Assembly (NCBI GenBank): GCA_963674625.2
Contig: CAXXXO010000001.1
Span: 461,905-525,904, forward strand
Source: JALHFZ01 sp963674625
GTDB taxonomy: Bacteria; Synergistota; Synergistia; Synergistales; Aminobacteriaceae
Direction: 5' to 3'
Length of the DNA: 64,000 nt
Shown: positions 34,147 through 43,233 of the stretch, piece after piece
Position numbering within the stretch: position 1 is the first letter of the stretch
Layout of the letters: each line of letters begins with the position of its first letter
The notes under the pieces: model-generated
Databases searched by the model: none
Seen by the model: the letters and a program-made list of their open reading frames with translations, nothing else
What the model was told of the DNA's origin: nothing
Made by a program: the position numbers and the translations under genes

Positions 34147-35121
34147 ATGAGGAAATTTATGGCTTTATTGATGGTGGGCTGTCTCATTATCGGAGCCTCG
34201 GCTGCATGCGCTTTCGCGGCGATGGACATCAAGCTCGCCCACGTAGTGAATGAGAACGACGCTTTCCATGTCTGCGCCCTGAAGTTCAAGGAACTTGTCG
34301 AGAAGGGGAGCGGCGGAGAACTGACCGTGACCATTTTCCCCAACGCCAAGCTCGGGGACGAGCGGAACCTTCTGGAGAGCATGCGCATGGGCGTGGTGGA
34401 CTCCGCCATCATCACCGGCGGTCCCATCATCAACTTCATGCCCCAGTTCGGCGTCTTCGACCTTCCCTTCCTTTTCTCCACCCCCGAGCAGGCCTACAAA
34501 GTGCTGGACGGCCCTGTCGGCAGAAAAATGCTCGCCGACATGGAGAATTTCGGCTGGAAGGGACTCGCCTACGGCGAGCGCGGATTCCGCAACCTGACGA
34601 ACAGCAAGCGCCCCGTCAATTCTCCTGCGGACCTGGAGGGGCTGAAGATCCGGCTCATGCAGAACCCTGTCTACGTGGATTCCTTCAAGGCCCTCGGGGC
34701 AAACGCCGTCCCCATGGCCTGGACGGAGGCCCTCACGGCCCTTCAGCAGGGGACCATCGACGGCCAGGAAAACCCGCTGAACGTCATCGTCTCCTTCAAC
34801 CTCTTCGAGTCCCAGAAGCATCTCGCCCTGACCCGGCATGCCTATGCTCCCGCCCCGATCATGATGAGCAAAAAGACATGGGAAAAGCTCTCTCCCGAGC
34901 AGCAGAAGCTCGTTCAGGAATCATCCCAGGCCGCAGCGGAGCACAACCGGGCCTATGACAACGCCCGGGAGGCCGAATGGCTGCAGCTTCTGAAGGACAA
35001 GGGGATGGAGGTCACCACGCCGGATCTCGCCGCTTTCCGGAAGGCAGTTCAGTCCGTCTACGAAAAATATGAGCCCCAGTTCGGCAAGGAGCTTGTAGAG
35101 TCCATTCTCGCGGTAAAGTAG
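34147..35121 (+). CDS. dctP: TRAP transporter substrate-binding protein (DctP family)
   Basis: A 324-residue periplasmic receptor with a signal peptide (about 1-24, ending AFAA) and DctP-family blocks: MDIKLAHVVNENDAFHVCALKFKELVE, MRMGVVDSAIITGG, the arginine-bearing GLKIRLMQNPVYVDSFKALGANAVPMAWTEALTALQQGTIDGQENP. The latter holds the arginine that normally salt-bridges the substrate carboxylate. It delivers an organic acid to the DctQ/DctM permease encoded immediately downstream. AAGGAGG precedes the start. Confidence 0.95.
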   Translation: MRKFMALLMVGCLIIGASAACAFAAMDIKLAHVVNENDAFHVCALKFKELVEKGSGGELTVTIFPNAKLGDERNLLESMRMGVVDSAIITGGPIINFMPQFGVFDLPFLFSTPEQAYKVLDGPVGRKMLADMENFGWKGLAYGERGFRNLTNSKRPVNSPADLEGLKIRLMQNPVYVDSFKALGANAVPMAWTEALTALQQGTIDGQENPLNVIVSFNLFESQKHLALTRHAYAPAPIMMSKKTWEKLSPEQQKLVQESSQAAAEHNRAYDNAREAEWLQLLKDKGMEVTTPDLAAFRKAVQSVYEKYEPQFGKELVESILAVK

Positions 35122-35134
35122 GCTCCGCCTCCCT

Positions 35135-35647
35135 ATGGAACAACAGCAGAGCAACGAAAGAAGAGGCGAGGCGACCCGCCCGCCTCTTCTTCGCTTGAGC
35201 GACAGCGTCAACCGGATCAGCGAAATGGTCCTCTTCGTAATGATGATCGCCATGATCGCCGTGACGACCCTCCAGATAATCTGCCGCCTTTTCTTCGAAG
35301 CCCTCATCTGGTCGGAGGAGCTTACCACCTATCTCCTTGTCGCCGCGTCTCTTCTCGGGGCGGCGGTGGCCTTCAAGCGCGGATCCCACATCGCGGTCAC
35401 TTTCCTGGCTCACAAGCTGCCGTCCCCCCTCCGGAAGGGGGCGGCCCTTTTCGTTCAGGCCGTCGGAATCGTCTTCTTTGCGGTCATCGCCTTCTACGGG
35501 GCCGAGCTGATGAGCAGCGAGGCGCAGCAGACCACTCCGGCCATGGGCATCTCCATGACCTGGATTTATGCCATGTACCCCCTGATCGGCGGGATCATCC
35601 TGCTGCACCTCGTGGCCGGACTCGCCGGCTCCCTCCGGAGATCCTGA
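35135..35647 (+). CDS. dctQ: TRAP transporter small permease (DctQ family)
   Basis: A 170-residue, four-helix membrane protein. The LIWSEELTTYLLVAASLLGAAVAFKRGSHIAV block is diagnostic of DctQ. It forms the membrane complex with DctM. It starts 13 bases after dctP and ends two bases before dctM, so the three genes are translated from one message. Confidence 0.93.
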   Translation: MEQQQSNERRGEATRPPLLRLSDSVNRISEMVLFVMMIAMIAVTTLQIICRLFFEALIWSEELTTYLLVAASLLGAAVAFKRGSHIAVTFLAHKLPSPLRKGAALFVQAVGIVFFAVIAFYGAELMSSEAQQTTPAMGISMTWIYAMYPLIGGIILLHLVAGLAGSLRRS

Positions 35648-35649
35648 TC

Positions 35650-36939
35650 ATGGGGTGGGTTCTTGCGGGCGGCTTCGCGGTCTTTCTTCTCCTCGGGGTT
35701 CCCGTGGGCCTCGCCATAGGAGCTTCCGGCCTCCTCGTGGTAGTGCTCAGCGGATTCCCCCTTGCCATGGTGCCCCAGATGATGTTCGCGGGAAATGAAT
35801 CCTTTGCCCTCGTGGCGGTGCCCTTTTTCGTCCTTGCCGGGGATATTCTCGCCCGGGGAGGGATCTCCCAGCGGATCATCGCCTTCGCCGAGGCGACCCT
35901 CGGCCGCTTCCGGGGCGGACTTTCCATCGTCTCCACGGTAGCCTCCATGTTCATCGCCGCCATCTCCGGGTCAGGGGCTGCGACCACGGCCGCAGTAGGT
36001 TCCGCCCTTCTCCCTCAGCTCGAGGAGAAGGGGTACGACGTGGACTTCTCCGCGGCCCTCATCGCCGCCTCGGGGACGATCGGCGTAGTCATCCCTCCGA
36101 GCGTTCCCATGGTGCTCTATGCCGTCATCGCCGGCGTCTCCGTGGCGAAGCTTTTCATGGCCGGCTTCATCCCGGGTTTTCTCATGGGAATCGCCCTGAT
36201 TTTCTATGCCATCTACGTGGCGCGCAAGCGGGGCTATCCCGCCAGCGGAAAGACCACGGGAACGGAGAAGTGGGGGCTCTTTGTCGAGGCATCCTGGGGC
36301 CTTATGACCCCGGTCATCATCCTGGGCGGGATTTTCTCCGGGTTCTTCACCCCTTCCGAGGCCGCCGCCATCGCCGTGGACTATTCCCTTCTCGTGGCTT
36401 TTTTCGTCTACAAATCCATGGATTTCAAAAAGCTCTATAATCTCGTGGTGGGAGCGGGGGTGACCTCGTCCCTCATCATGTTCATCATCGCCACGGCGAA
36501 GCTCTTCGGCTGGGGGCTCGCCTTCTACGAAATTCCCGAGGCAGTGGCGAAGGTCTTTCTCGGCTTCGCCGGAGGAAGCACCGCCATGATCTACCTGATG
36601 ATCATCCTGATCATCCTCCTTGCGGGGATGTTTATGGAGACCGCGTCGGCGCTCATCATTCTCACCCCCATCTTTCTGCCCACGGTGATCCAGATCGGGG
36701 GAAATCTCATCCATTTCGGAGTTCTCATCGCCATCGGCCTGGCCATCGGAATGGCCACTCCGCCCGTAGCCATCGATATCTATGTTGCAAGCGCCATCAC
36801 TGGACTTCCCATCGAGCAGATCAGCAAGCCCATCATCCCCATGGTCTTCGTCCTCATCGGTGTGCTTCTGCTGGCCACGTATTTTCCGTCGATCATCCTG
36901 TTTCTCCCCGGGCTCGTCTGGGGCGGAGCGGGAATATAG
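35650..36939 (+). CDS. dctM: TRAP transporter large permease (DctM family)
   Basis: The 429-residue ion-coupled permease has about twelve helices and the family motifs GVPVGLAIGASGL, ISGSGAATTAAVG, GTIGVVIPPSVPMVLYAV and a C-terminal TPPVAIDIYVASAITG. It uses the sodium or proton gradient to move the DctP ligand into the cytoplasm. It is followed after 36 bases by ilvD. Confidence 0.95.
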   Translation: MGWVLAGGFAVFLLLGVPVGLAIGASGLLVVVLSGFPLAMVPQMMFAGNESFALVAVPFFVLAGDILARGGISQRIIAFAEATLGRFRGGLSIVSTVASMFIAAISGSGAATTAAVGSALLPQLEEKGYDVDFSAALIAASGTIGVVIPPSVPMVLYAVIAGVSVAKLFMAGFIPGFLMGIALIFYAIYVARKRGYPASGKTTGTEKWGLFVEASWGLMTPVIILGGIFSGFFTPSEAAAIAVDYSLLVAFFVYKSMDFKKLYNLVVGAGVTSSLIMFIIATAKLFGWGLAFYEIPEAVAKVFLGFAGGSTAMIYLMIILIILLAGMFMETASALIILTPIFLPTVIQIGGNLIHFGVLIAIGLAIGMATPPVAIDIYVASAITGLPIEQISKPIIPMVFVLIGVLLLATYFPSIILFLPGLVWGGAGI

Positions 36940-36975
36940 AGGCAGCCCGGCTGCCGGGACAGGAGGTTTTTCTTC

Positions 36976-38637
36976 ATGCAGAGCGACAAGGCGAAAAAAG
37001 GACCGGAGCGTGCTCCCCACCGCTCCCTTCTCAAGGCATCCGGATACACCGACTGGGAGATTGCCCGCCCATGGGTCGGGGTGGTCAACGCCTACAATGA
37101 CATCATCCCGGGCCACATTCATCTGAAAAGAATCACCGCCGCAGTAAAGTCCGCCGTCTACGCCTTCGGAGGGCTCCCCCTCGAGTTTCCCGTGATCGGA
37201 GTCTGCGACGGAATCGCCATGAACCACGAGGGGATGCGCTATTCCCTTCCGAGCCGGGAGCTGATCATGGACTCCATCGAAGTCATGGCCCGCGGGCATG
37301 CCCTCGACGCCCTGGTGATGGTCACGAACTGCGACAAGATCATCCCCGGCATGGCCATGGCGGCCGCCGTTCTCAATCTGCCGACGGTCATGATCAGCGG
37401 CGGACCCATGCTTGCCGGAACGGACGGCGGCAGGGACACGGACCTGAGCAACATCTTCGAGGCTGTCGGGAAGGAAGCTGCGGGGCTGATGACGGAAGAA
37501 CAGCTCCGGGAGATCGAGGATACCACCTGCCCGACCTGCGGTTCCTGCGCCGGGATGTTCACCGCCAACACCATGAACTGCATGATCGAGGCCCTGGGCC
37601 TGGCCCTTCCGGGAAACGGCACGATCCCCGCGGTCTACTCCGCCCGGGACAGGCTCGCCAAGGAGGCGGGACGGCATGTGATGATGCTCGTGGAGCGGAA
37701 CATCCGGCCCCTCGACATCCTCACCGATTCTGCCTTCGAAAATGCCCTCGCCGTGGACATGGCCCTGGGCGGCTCGACGAACACGGCCCTTCATCTTCCG
37801 GCCATCGCCGCATCCGCCGGGCTTTCCATTCCCCTCGAACGCATCGACGAGATCAGCCGAAAGACCCCCCACCTGTGCAGCATGAGCCCCGGGGGATCCT
37901 ACCATATCCAGGACCTCTTCGCGGCAGGAGGGGTTCAGGCCGTCATGGCCCGTCTCTTCGACGGGAGCCTTCTCGAGGGCTCAGCCATGACCGTCACGGG
38001 TCATACCGTGGAGGAAAATATCCGCACGGCCAGGGTCAGAAACGAAGAGGTGATCCGCCCTCTCGGCAATCCCTATCATGCCGAGGGCGGACTTGCCATT
38101 CTGAAGGGGAATCTCGCCCCCGAGGGAGCCGTGGTCAAGCAGTCGGCCGTGGACCCCGCAATGATGCGACACAGCGGCCCGGCCCGGGTCTTCGACAGCG
38201 AAGAAGCCGCTTCGAAATCCATCCTGGCGGGGGAAATCCGAAAAGGGGATGTGGTGGTCATCCGCTATGAAGGTCCCAAGGGAGGGCCGGGAATGCGGGA
38301 GATGCTCACTCCCACCTCTGCCCTGGCGGGAATGGGGATGGACCGGTCCGTGGCCCTCATCACCGACGGTCGGTTCTCCGGTGCGTCCCGGGGAGCCTCC
38401 ATAGGACATGTCTCCCCCGAAGCCGCCGCAGGCGGGGCCATAGGCCTTGTCCGGGAAGGGGACACCATAGAGATCGACATCCCGGAACGCAGACTCTCCC
38501 TTGCGCTCCCCGAAGAGGAGCTGGCGGGGCGAAAGGCGGAGTGGAAGCCCGAAGAACGGCCCGTGAACAGCTCTTTCCTTGAACGGTACCGTACCTTTGT
38601 AACCTCCGGTTCCCGGGGCGCGGTCTTCAAAAAATAG
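36976..38637 (+). CDS. ilvD: Dihydroxy-acid dehydratase (IlvD/Edd family)
   Basis: A 553-residue Fe-S dehydratase. CDGIAMNHEGMRYSLPSREL, NCDKIIPGM (C119) and TCPTCGSCAGMFTANTMNC (C185/C188/C191) are IlvD signatures, with a C-terminal DGRFSGASRGASIGHVSPEAA. IlvD makes 2-keto acids for valine/isoleucine synthesis. It has PGH (E. coli-like) rather than PC at the first cluster position, pointing to the oxygen-labile [4Fe-4S] type (inference). Its place at the end of a TRAP operon leaves open use of an imported dihydroxy- or sugar acid. Confidence 0.9.
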   Translation: MQSDKAKKGPERAPHRSLLKASGYTDWEIARPWVGVVNAYNDIIPGHIHLKRITAAVKSAVYAFGGLPLEFPVIGVCDGIAMNHEGMRYSLPSRELIMDSIEVMARGHALDALVMVTNCDKIIPGMAMAAAVLNLPTVMISGGPMLAGTDGGRDTDLSNIFEAVGKEAAGLMTEEQLREIEDTTCPTCGSCAGMFTANTMNCMIEALGLALPGNGTIPAVYSARDRLAKEAGRHVMMLVERNIRPLDILTDSAFENALAVDMALGGSTNTALHLPAIAASAGLSIPLERIDEISRKTPHLCSMSPGGSYHIQDLFAAGGVQAVMARLFDGSLLEGSAMTVTGHTVEENIRTARVRNEEVIRPLGNPYHAEGGLAILKGNLAPEGAVVKQSAVDPAMMRHSGPARVFDSEEAASKSILAGEIRKGDVVVIRYEGPKGGPGMREMLTPTSALAGMGMDRSVALITDGRFSGASRGASIGHVSPEAAAGGAIGLVREGDTIEIDIPERRLSLALPEEELAGRKAEWKPEERPVNSSFLERYRTFVTSGSRGAVFKK

Positions 38638-38640
38638 CGG

Positions 38641-38668
38641 AAAAAAGGGGCCGGCGTACGCCGGCCCC
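38641..38668 (-). terminator. Intrinsic terminator for the PfpI gene
   Basis: A 22-base perfect palindrome (arms GGGGCCGGCG and CGCCGGCCCC around TA) is followed on the minus strand by TTTTTT. It lies between the convergent ilvD and PfpI genes and probably also limits ilvD read-through. Confidence 0.85.
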
Positions 38669-38686
38669 TCCCATGGGAAAATCTTC

Positions 38687-39226
38687 CTATTTCTTTTTGC
38701 CTTTTTTTCCTCCGGCGCCCGCCAGGGCTTCCACGATCGTTTTCCCGAAGACCGGGAGGTCATCCGGGCATCGGCTCGTGACGAAGTTCTCCCAGCGGAC
38801 CACGGGCTCGTCCACCCACTCCGCTCCTGCCGCCGCGAGATCATCCCTGATGCTTTTGTAGGAGGTCAGTTTCGCTCCCCTGATGATGCCGGCTGAGACC
38901 AGAAGGCTTCCGGCGTGGCAGATGGCCGCGATGATGCATCCCGCCGAATTGGCCTCCCGGAGAAAATCCAGCACTTCTCCGGAGGTGCGGAGCTTGTCGG
39001 GAGCCCATCCTCCGGGGATAATCACACCGGCCAGATCCTCAGGGGAAAGATCGCCGGGGGCGGCATCCGATTCAATGGATGTTCCGTATTTGCCCGTGTA
39101 TTTTTTCCCCGCCTTAGGCCCGACAATCACCGGCCGAAATCCAGCCTCCTGAATCCTGTAGTAGGGGTACCAGAATTCCCGGTCGTCCACCGAATCTTCA
39201 ACCAGAATGGCAACTTTTTTTGCCAT
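38687..39226 (-). CDS. DJ-1/PfpI family protein
   Basis: A 179-residue DJ-1/PfpI superfamily protein with the nucleophile elbow AAICHAGSLL (C103-H104), VIIPGGWAPDKLR and a lysine-rich C-terminus. Related proteins act as glyoxalases/deglycases or general stress proteins; the exact activity here is uncertain. ATG 39226 follows AAAGGAG; upstream in-frame ATGs (39262, 39352) have no such site. It is divergent from the nitroreductase gene. Confidence 0.88.
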   Translation of the reverse strand: MAKKVAILVEDSVDDREFWYPYYRIQEAGFRPVIVGPKAGKKYTGKYGTSIESDAAPGDLSPEDLAGVIIPGGWAPDKLRTSGEVLDFLREANSAGCIIAAICHAGSLLVSAGIIRGAKLTSYKSIRDDLAAAGAEWVDEPVVRWENFVTSRCPDDLPVFGKTIVEALAGAGGKKGKKK

Positions 39227-39318
39227 GGAAATCACTCCTTTCAATAGTAAGAGCGTGACATTCATTCCCTGTAAGTTTATCATATGGCAATACAATTTGA
39301 CCAAGGAGGATACCTGAC

Positions 39319-39846
39319 ATGGAAAGAAAAGACAACCCCGTTGTAGAGGCAATTCTCGGCCGGCGAAGCATCCGCTCCTTTCAGTCCGGAAAGGCGGACC
39401 CGGAGGTCGGGGAGCTGCTTCTCGAATGCGCCTTTGCCGCCCCTTCCGCCCACAACCGCCGCCCCTGCCACTGCATCGTCATCGAGGACAGGGAGCAGCT
39501 CGCCCGCCTCGCCGAGGCTCACGATACGGGGAAGATGCTCGACCGCGCCTCACTTGCCATAGCCGTCTGCGCCGAGACGGCGGGGTATCCCGAGGGAGAC
39601 CGGGCCTGGGTCGAGGATGCCGCAGCCGTCCTCGAGAACATCCTTCTCGCCGCCAGGGGTCTCGGACTCGAAGGAGTCTGGCTCAAGGTCATGGACCGCT
39701 CCCCCCGGAACGAAAAAATCCGTCCTCTTCTGAATGTCCCCGAGACGGTCCAGGTCATCGGCATCGCGGCCCTCGGGAAAGGTTCCGAGGTCAAGGAACC
39801 CCACAAGGGGTACCCGGCCGAAAAAGTGCATCGAAACCGCTGGTGA
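39319..39846 (+). CDS. Nitroreductase family protein
   Basis: A 175-residue FMN-dependent oxidoreductase-type protein: the N-terminal ILGRRSIRSFQ, the APSAHNRRPCHCIVIED block (FMN contacts) and the C-terminal VIGIAALGKGSEVKEPHKGY are typical of short NADH dehydrogenase/nitroreductase proteins. A GGAGG site precedes ATG 39319 and TACAAT (39290-39295) is a likely -10. Physiological substrate unknown. Confidence 0.88.
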   Translation: MERKDNPVVEAILGRRSIRSFQSGKADPEVGELLLECAFAAPSAHNRRPCHCIVIEDREQLARLAEAHDTGKMLDRASLAIAVCAETAGYPEGDRAWVEDAAAVLENILLAARGLGLEGVWLKVMDRSPRNEKIRPLLNVPETVQVIGIAALGKGSEVKEPHKGYPAEKVHRNRW

Positions 39847-39902
39847 ACGGGTAAGAACGTCCCGGCGGACAGAGAAGAATTCGTCCATTTTCAGTGAAAA
39901 TA

Positions 39903-39949
39903 TGGTAAAATACTAGGGTTGTACTGCATTCTGCATTTCTGAATGCAGT
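39903..39949 (+). promoter_or_regulatory. gyrA promoter with 5'-leader stem-loop
   Basis: TGgTAAAAT (39903-39911) is an extended -10, predicting a start near 39918. Within about five bases the leader forms a perfect 9-bp inverted repeat ACTGCATTC/GAATGCAGT (39923-39931 and 39941-39949) with a 9-base loop and no T-run directly after it. It could stabilise the message or be a protein-binding site. Confidence 0.55.
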
Positions 39950-39979
39950 AAGAAAAGTTTTTGGAGGCGAACTGAATTT

Positions 39980-42433
39980 ATGGACGAAAAAAAAAGCGAC
40001 ATGCTCTTCGGGAAGGTCATCCCCCTTCCTCTTGTGGATGAAATAAAGCACAGCTACCTCGACTACGCCATGAGCGTCATCGTCGGGCGGGCGCTGCCCG
40101 ACGTGCGGGACGGTCTCAAGCCCGTACAGCGGCGCATTCTCTATGCCATGATGGAACTCGGCCTCCGGTCGAACTCGGCCTATAAGAAGTCCGCCCGGGT
40201 GGTCGGCGAGACCATGGGCAAGTACCATCCCCACGGCGACTCGGCGATCTACGAGACCATGGTCAGAATGGCCCAGGATTTCAGCATGCGCTACCCCCTG
40301 GTGGACGGGCAGGGAAATTACGGCTCCATCGACGGCGACCCCGCCGCCGCCATGCGGTATACGGAAGCCCGGCTCCGGGAGATGGGGGAGATGATGCTCG
40401 CCGACATCGGCGAGAACACGGTGGAATGGGGTCCCAACTTCGATGAATCCCTCCGGGAGCCTCTTTCTCTTCCCTCCCTCGTACCCAACCTCCTGGTCAA
40501 CGGCAGCTCCGGTATTGCCGTCGGCATGGCCACAAACATCCCCCCCCACAACCTCGGGGAAGTGGTGGACGCCCTCGAATATATGATCGACGCCGACGGA
40601 AACTGGGAATTCGGCGAAATTTACGCCCGCCTTCCCGGTCCCGACTTCCCCACGGGAGGGGAGATCCTAGGCAGGGACGGCATCATCGATGCCTACCGCA
40701 CCGGGAGGGGAAAAATTCTCCTCCGGGGGAAGACCCACGTGGAGGAGGGGAAGCGGGGAAAGACTGCCGTCATCATCACCGAGATCCCCTTCATGGTGAA
40801 CAAGACGACACTCATCGAGACGATTGCGTCCTGCGTTCAGCAGAAGACCATCGACGGCATCTCCGATATCCGTGACGAGTCGGACCGGGACGGCCTTCGA
40901 ATCGTCCTCGAGCTTCAGAAGGATGCCGACTCGAACCTCGTGCTTCGCCAGATCTACCGCAGAAGCCAGCTCCAGTCGACCTTCGGGGTGATAAACCTCG
41001 CCCTGGTAAAGAATCATCCCACGGAGCTTCCCATTACCGAGATGCTTTCCCACTTTCTCGAACACCGCCGGGACGTGGTGCGGCGGCGCACCCAGTTCCG
41101 TCTTGACCGGGCTCTCGCGAGAGCCCACATCGTGGAGGGACTGGTCAAGGCCCTCGACATGATCGACCGGGTCATCGCCCTTATCCGGGGAGCCCAGACC
41201 GTTCTGGAAGCCCGGGACGGGCTGGTCGGGGCGCTTTCCTTCACCGAGATCCAGGCCCAGGCGATTCTGGACATGCGCCTTCAGCGCCTCACCGGGCTCG
41301 AAAGGGAAAAACTCGAGAGCGAGCTGGCATCCCTCTTCGCCGACATAGAACGCTTCCAGACCATCCTCGGCAACAGGGCGGCCCTCGACGGTGTGATCAG
41401 GGAAGAGCTTGCCGAACTGAAGAAGAAGTTCGGAGGGCCCCGGAGAACCGAGATCATCGACAACTACGAGGAGGTCTCTATGGAGGACCTCATCCCCGAG
41501 AACGACATCGTGGTCATCCTCTCGAAGGACGGCTATCTCCGGCGGAAGGACCTCGGGGAGTATTCCCTTCAGGGCCGGGGCGGGAAGGGCAGAAAGGGGG
41601 GCGGCCTCCAGGAGGAGGACGAGATCGCCCTCGTTGCCGTCACGAGCACCCATAAGGATGTCTACCTCTTCACCTCCTCCGGCAGAGCTCTCGGCATGCG
41701 GGGGCACATGATCCCCGAATCCCGCACGGGAAAGGGAAAGCTCATCAGCAGGCTCATCCCTCTCGAGGAGGGAGAGCAGGTGGTCTCCATGTACGGCAGC
41801 AGCCTCGAAGGAAAGAGCTTCATCTTCTTCGCCACGAAGAAGGGAATCGCCAAACGCCTCCCCCTCTCCGAGATCACGAGGCTGAACCGGGCGGGGAAGA
41901 GGGTTCTCACCCTCGACGAAGGGGACGAGATCTCCAAGGTCCGACTGACCACGGGTACGGACGAACTTCTTTTCATGACCGCCGGAGGGCAGGGGCTGCG
42001 GGCCTCGGAGGACGAGTTCCGTCCCATGGGCCGGTCGGCCCGGGGAGTCCGGGCGATCCGCCTCGCAGCGGATGACGAGGTCATCAGCTGCGAAGTGGTG
42101 TCCCCCGACCGTCTCGCCATGGTCATGAGCGAAAAAGGGGTGGCCAAGAGAACCCGCTTCGACGAATTCACCCTGCATCACCGGGGAGGAAGCGGCGTCA
42201 AGGCGATGAACATCGGCCCGAGGACCGGCCGTCTCGTAGGAAGCTGGGCCGTAGCCGAGGACGACGAGATCATGGCCATCACCGCCCGGGGAAGGATGAT
42301 CCGTCTTGCGGCCGCGGAAATTCCCCAGCTCAGCAGAACCGCCGCGGGAAGCATCGCCGTCCGCCTCGACGGAGGAGACCTCGTGGCCGACGTGAGCATT
42401 GTCTGTTCCGACGAATGCCCTGAGGGAGAGTAG
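39980..42433 (+). CDS. gyrA: DNA gyrase subunit A
   Basis: The 817-residue type IIA topoisomerase subunit has the catalytic tyrosine Y127 in AAMRYTEARL and the quinolone-determining region ARVVGETMGKYHPHGDSAIYE (S88 and E92 at the positions of E. coli S83 and D87). The C-terminal beta-pinwheel includes the GyrA-box-like QGRGGKGRKGG near residue 535, which supports a gyrase rather than topoisomerase IV. It introduces negative supercoils with GyrB, encoded elsewhere. psd follows after three bases. Confidence 0.96.
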   Translation: MDEKKSDMLFGKVIPLPLVDEIKHSYLDYAMSVIVGRALPDVRDGLKPVQRRILYAMMELGLRSNSAYKKSARVVGETMGKYHPHGDSAIYETMVRMAQDFSMRYPLVDGQGNYGSIDGDPAAAMRYTEARLREMGEMMLADIGENTVEWGPNFDESLREPLSLPSLVPNLLVNGSSGIAVGMATNIPPHNLGEVVDALEYMIDADGNWEFGEIYARLPGPDFPTGGEILGRDGIIDAYRTGRGKILLRGKTHVEEGKRGKTAVIITEIPFMVNKTTLIETIASCVQQKTIDGISDIRDESDRDGLRIVLELQKDADSNLVLRQIYRRSQLQSTFGVINLALVKNHPTELPITEMLSHFLEHRRDVVRRRTQFRLDRALARAHIVEGLVKALDMIDRVIALIRGAQTVLEARDGLVGALSFTEIQAQAILDMRLQRLTGLEREKLESELASLFADIERFQTILGNRAALDGVIREELAELKKKFGGPRRTEIIDNYEEVSMEDLIPENDIVVILSKDGYLRRKDLGEYSLQGRGGKGRKGGGLQEEDEIALVAVTSTHKDVYLFTSSGRALGMRGHMIPESRTGKGKLISRLIPLEEGEQVVSMYGSSLEGKSFIFFATKKGIAKRLPLSEITRLNRAGKRVLTLDEGDEISKVRLTTGTDELLFMTAGGQGLRASEDEFRPMGRSARGVRAIRLAADDEVISCEVVSPDRLAMVMSEKGVAKRTRFDEFTLHHRGGSGVKAMNIGPRTGRLVGSWAVAEDDEIMAITARGRMIRLAAAEIPQLSRTAAGSIAVRLDGGDLVADVSIVCSDECPEGE

Positions 42434-42436
42434 AGG

Positions 42437-43060
42437 ATGAAAATCGCCCGGGAGGGATACCCCCTCATAGCCTTCACGGCCTTCATGTTCCTCGGAAGCC
42501 TCTTCTTCTCTCCCGGCGTGGCCTTTTTCCTCGCGCCCCTTCTGGGGCTCGTCGTCTGGTTTTTCCGCGATCCCGAACGGGTTCCCGAGGGCGAGGGTTT
42601 TCTCTCTCCCGCCGACGGCAGGATACTTGAGATCATTCCCACCGTCCACCCCTTTGCGGGCAGATCAGTGAAAATCGGGATCTTCATGAACCCCCTGAGC
42701 GTCCACGTGAACCGTATGCCCTCCGAGGGAGAGGTGAAAAGCCTGGAGTACATACCGGGAAGAAAGTGGATGTCCTTCCAACCGAAGGCCTCGGAGCTGA
42801 ACGAACGGATGTGCATCGGCCTCGATACTCCCCGGGGAAGGGTCTATCTCGTCCAGGTGGCGGGCTTCCTCGCCCGCAGGATCGTCTGCCGCCTGCGGAA
42901 GGGGCAGCGCCTTGAGCGGGGAGAGCGCTTCGGCATGATCCGCCTCGGTTCGCGGGTTGATATCTGGCTTCCCGCCGCAGCCCGCCTTTCTGTTGAGGTC
43001 GGAGACAGGGTAGCCGCAGGAAAAACGGCCCTGGGAGAAATGCCCCCGGGCGATCTCTGA
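42437..43060 (+). CDS. psd: Phosphatidylserine decarboxylase proenzyme
   Basis: A 207-residue Psd of the short (PSD-A) class. N-terminal membrane helices (about 8-45) precede FFRDPERVPEGEGFLSPADGRI, the conserved FMNPLSVHVNRMP, and the self-cleavage site LGS (G171-S172) that yields the pyruvoyl alpha chain. It converts phosphatidylserine to phosphatidylethanolamine at the membrane. It lies three bases after gyrA and is probably co-transcribed. Confidence 0.93.
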   Translation: MKIAREGYPLIAFTAFMFLGSLFFSPGVAFFLAPLLGLVVWFFRDPERVPEGEGFLSPADGRILEIIPTVHPFAGRSVKIGIFMNPLSVHVNRMPSEGEVKSLEYIPGRKWMSFQPKASELNERMCIGLDTPRGRVYLVQVAGFLARRIVCRLRKGQRLERGERFGMIRLGSRVDIWLPAAARLSVEVGDRVAAGKTALGEMPPGDL

Positions 43061-43071
43061 AAATAACTGAT

Positions 43072-43162
43072 CCATGCGGGGGAGCCGGTTCGCCGGCTGA
43101 GAGGAAGATTGCATCTTCGACCCCTGACCTGATCCGGATAATGCCGGCGGAGGGAGCAGATA
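43072..43162 (+). promoter_or_regulatory. TPP riboswitch (THI element) for thiDME
   Basis: The thi-box aptamer is readable directly: GCGGGGGAGCC, then GGCTGAGAGGAAG, then CGACCCCTGACCTGATCCGG and ATAATGCCGGCGGAGGGAGC. Conserved CTGAGA and ACCTGATC cores are both present. An intrinsic terminator 27 bases downstream lies just before thiD, so thiamin pyrophosphate probably causes premature termination. Confidence 0.95.
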
Positions 43163-43188
43163 TTTCTTGTGCCGCACTATTCGGCAAG

Positions 43189-43219
43189 AGGCCCCCTATA
43201 TGGAGGGCCTTATTTTTTT
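43189..43219 (+). terminator. Riboswitch-controlled terminator before thiD
   Basis: Arms AGGCCC (43189-43194) and GGGCCT (43205-43210), with two further inner pairs, are followed by TTATTTTTTT. It ends 14 bases before the thiD start and is the likely expression platform of the TPP riboswitch. Confidence 0.85.
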
Positions 43220-43233
43220 GAGGAGGTGCCGGT

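Noticed and set aside
35971..37905. A 644-codon open frame on the minus strand
   Set aside because: It runs antisense through dctM and ilvD and has a His/Gly/Asp/Glu-rich composition typical of the reverse complement of GC-rich genes; no family resemblance or ribosome-binding site.
40667..42649. A 660-codon open frame antisense to gyrA and psd
   Set aside because: Composition artefact of the GC-rich third positions of gyrA; no recognisable motif, and gyrA is unambiguous.
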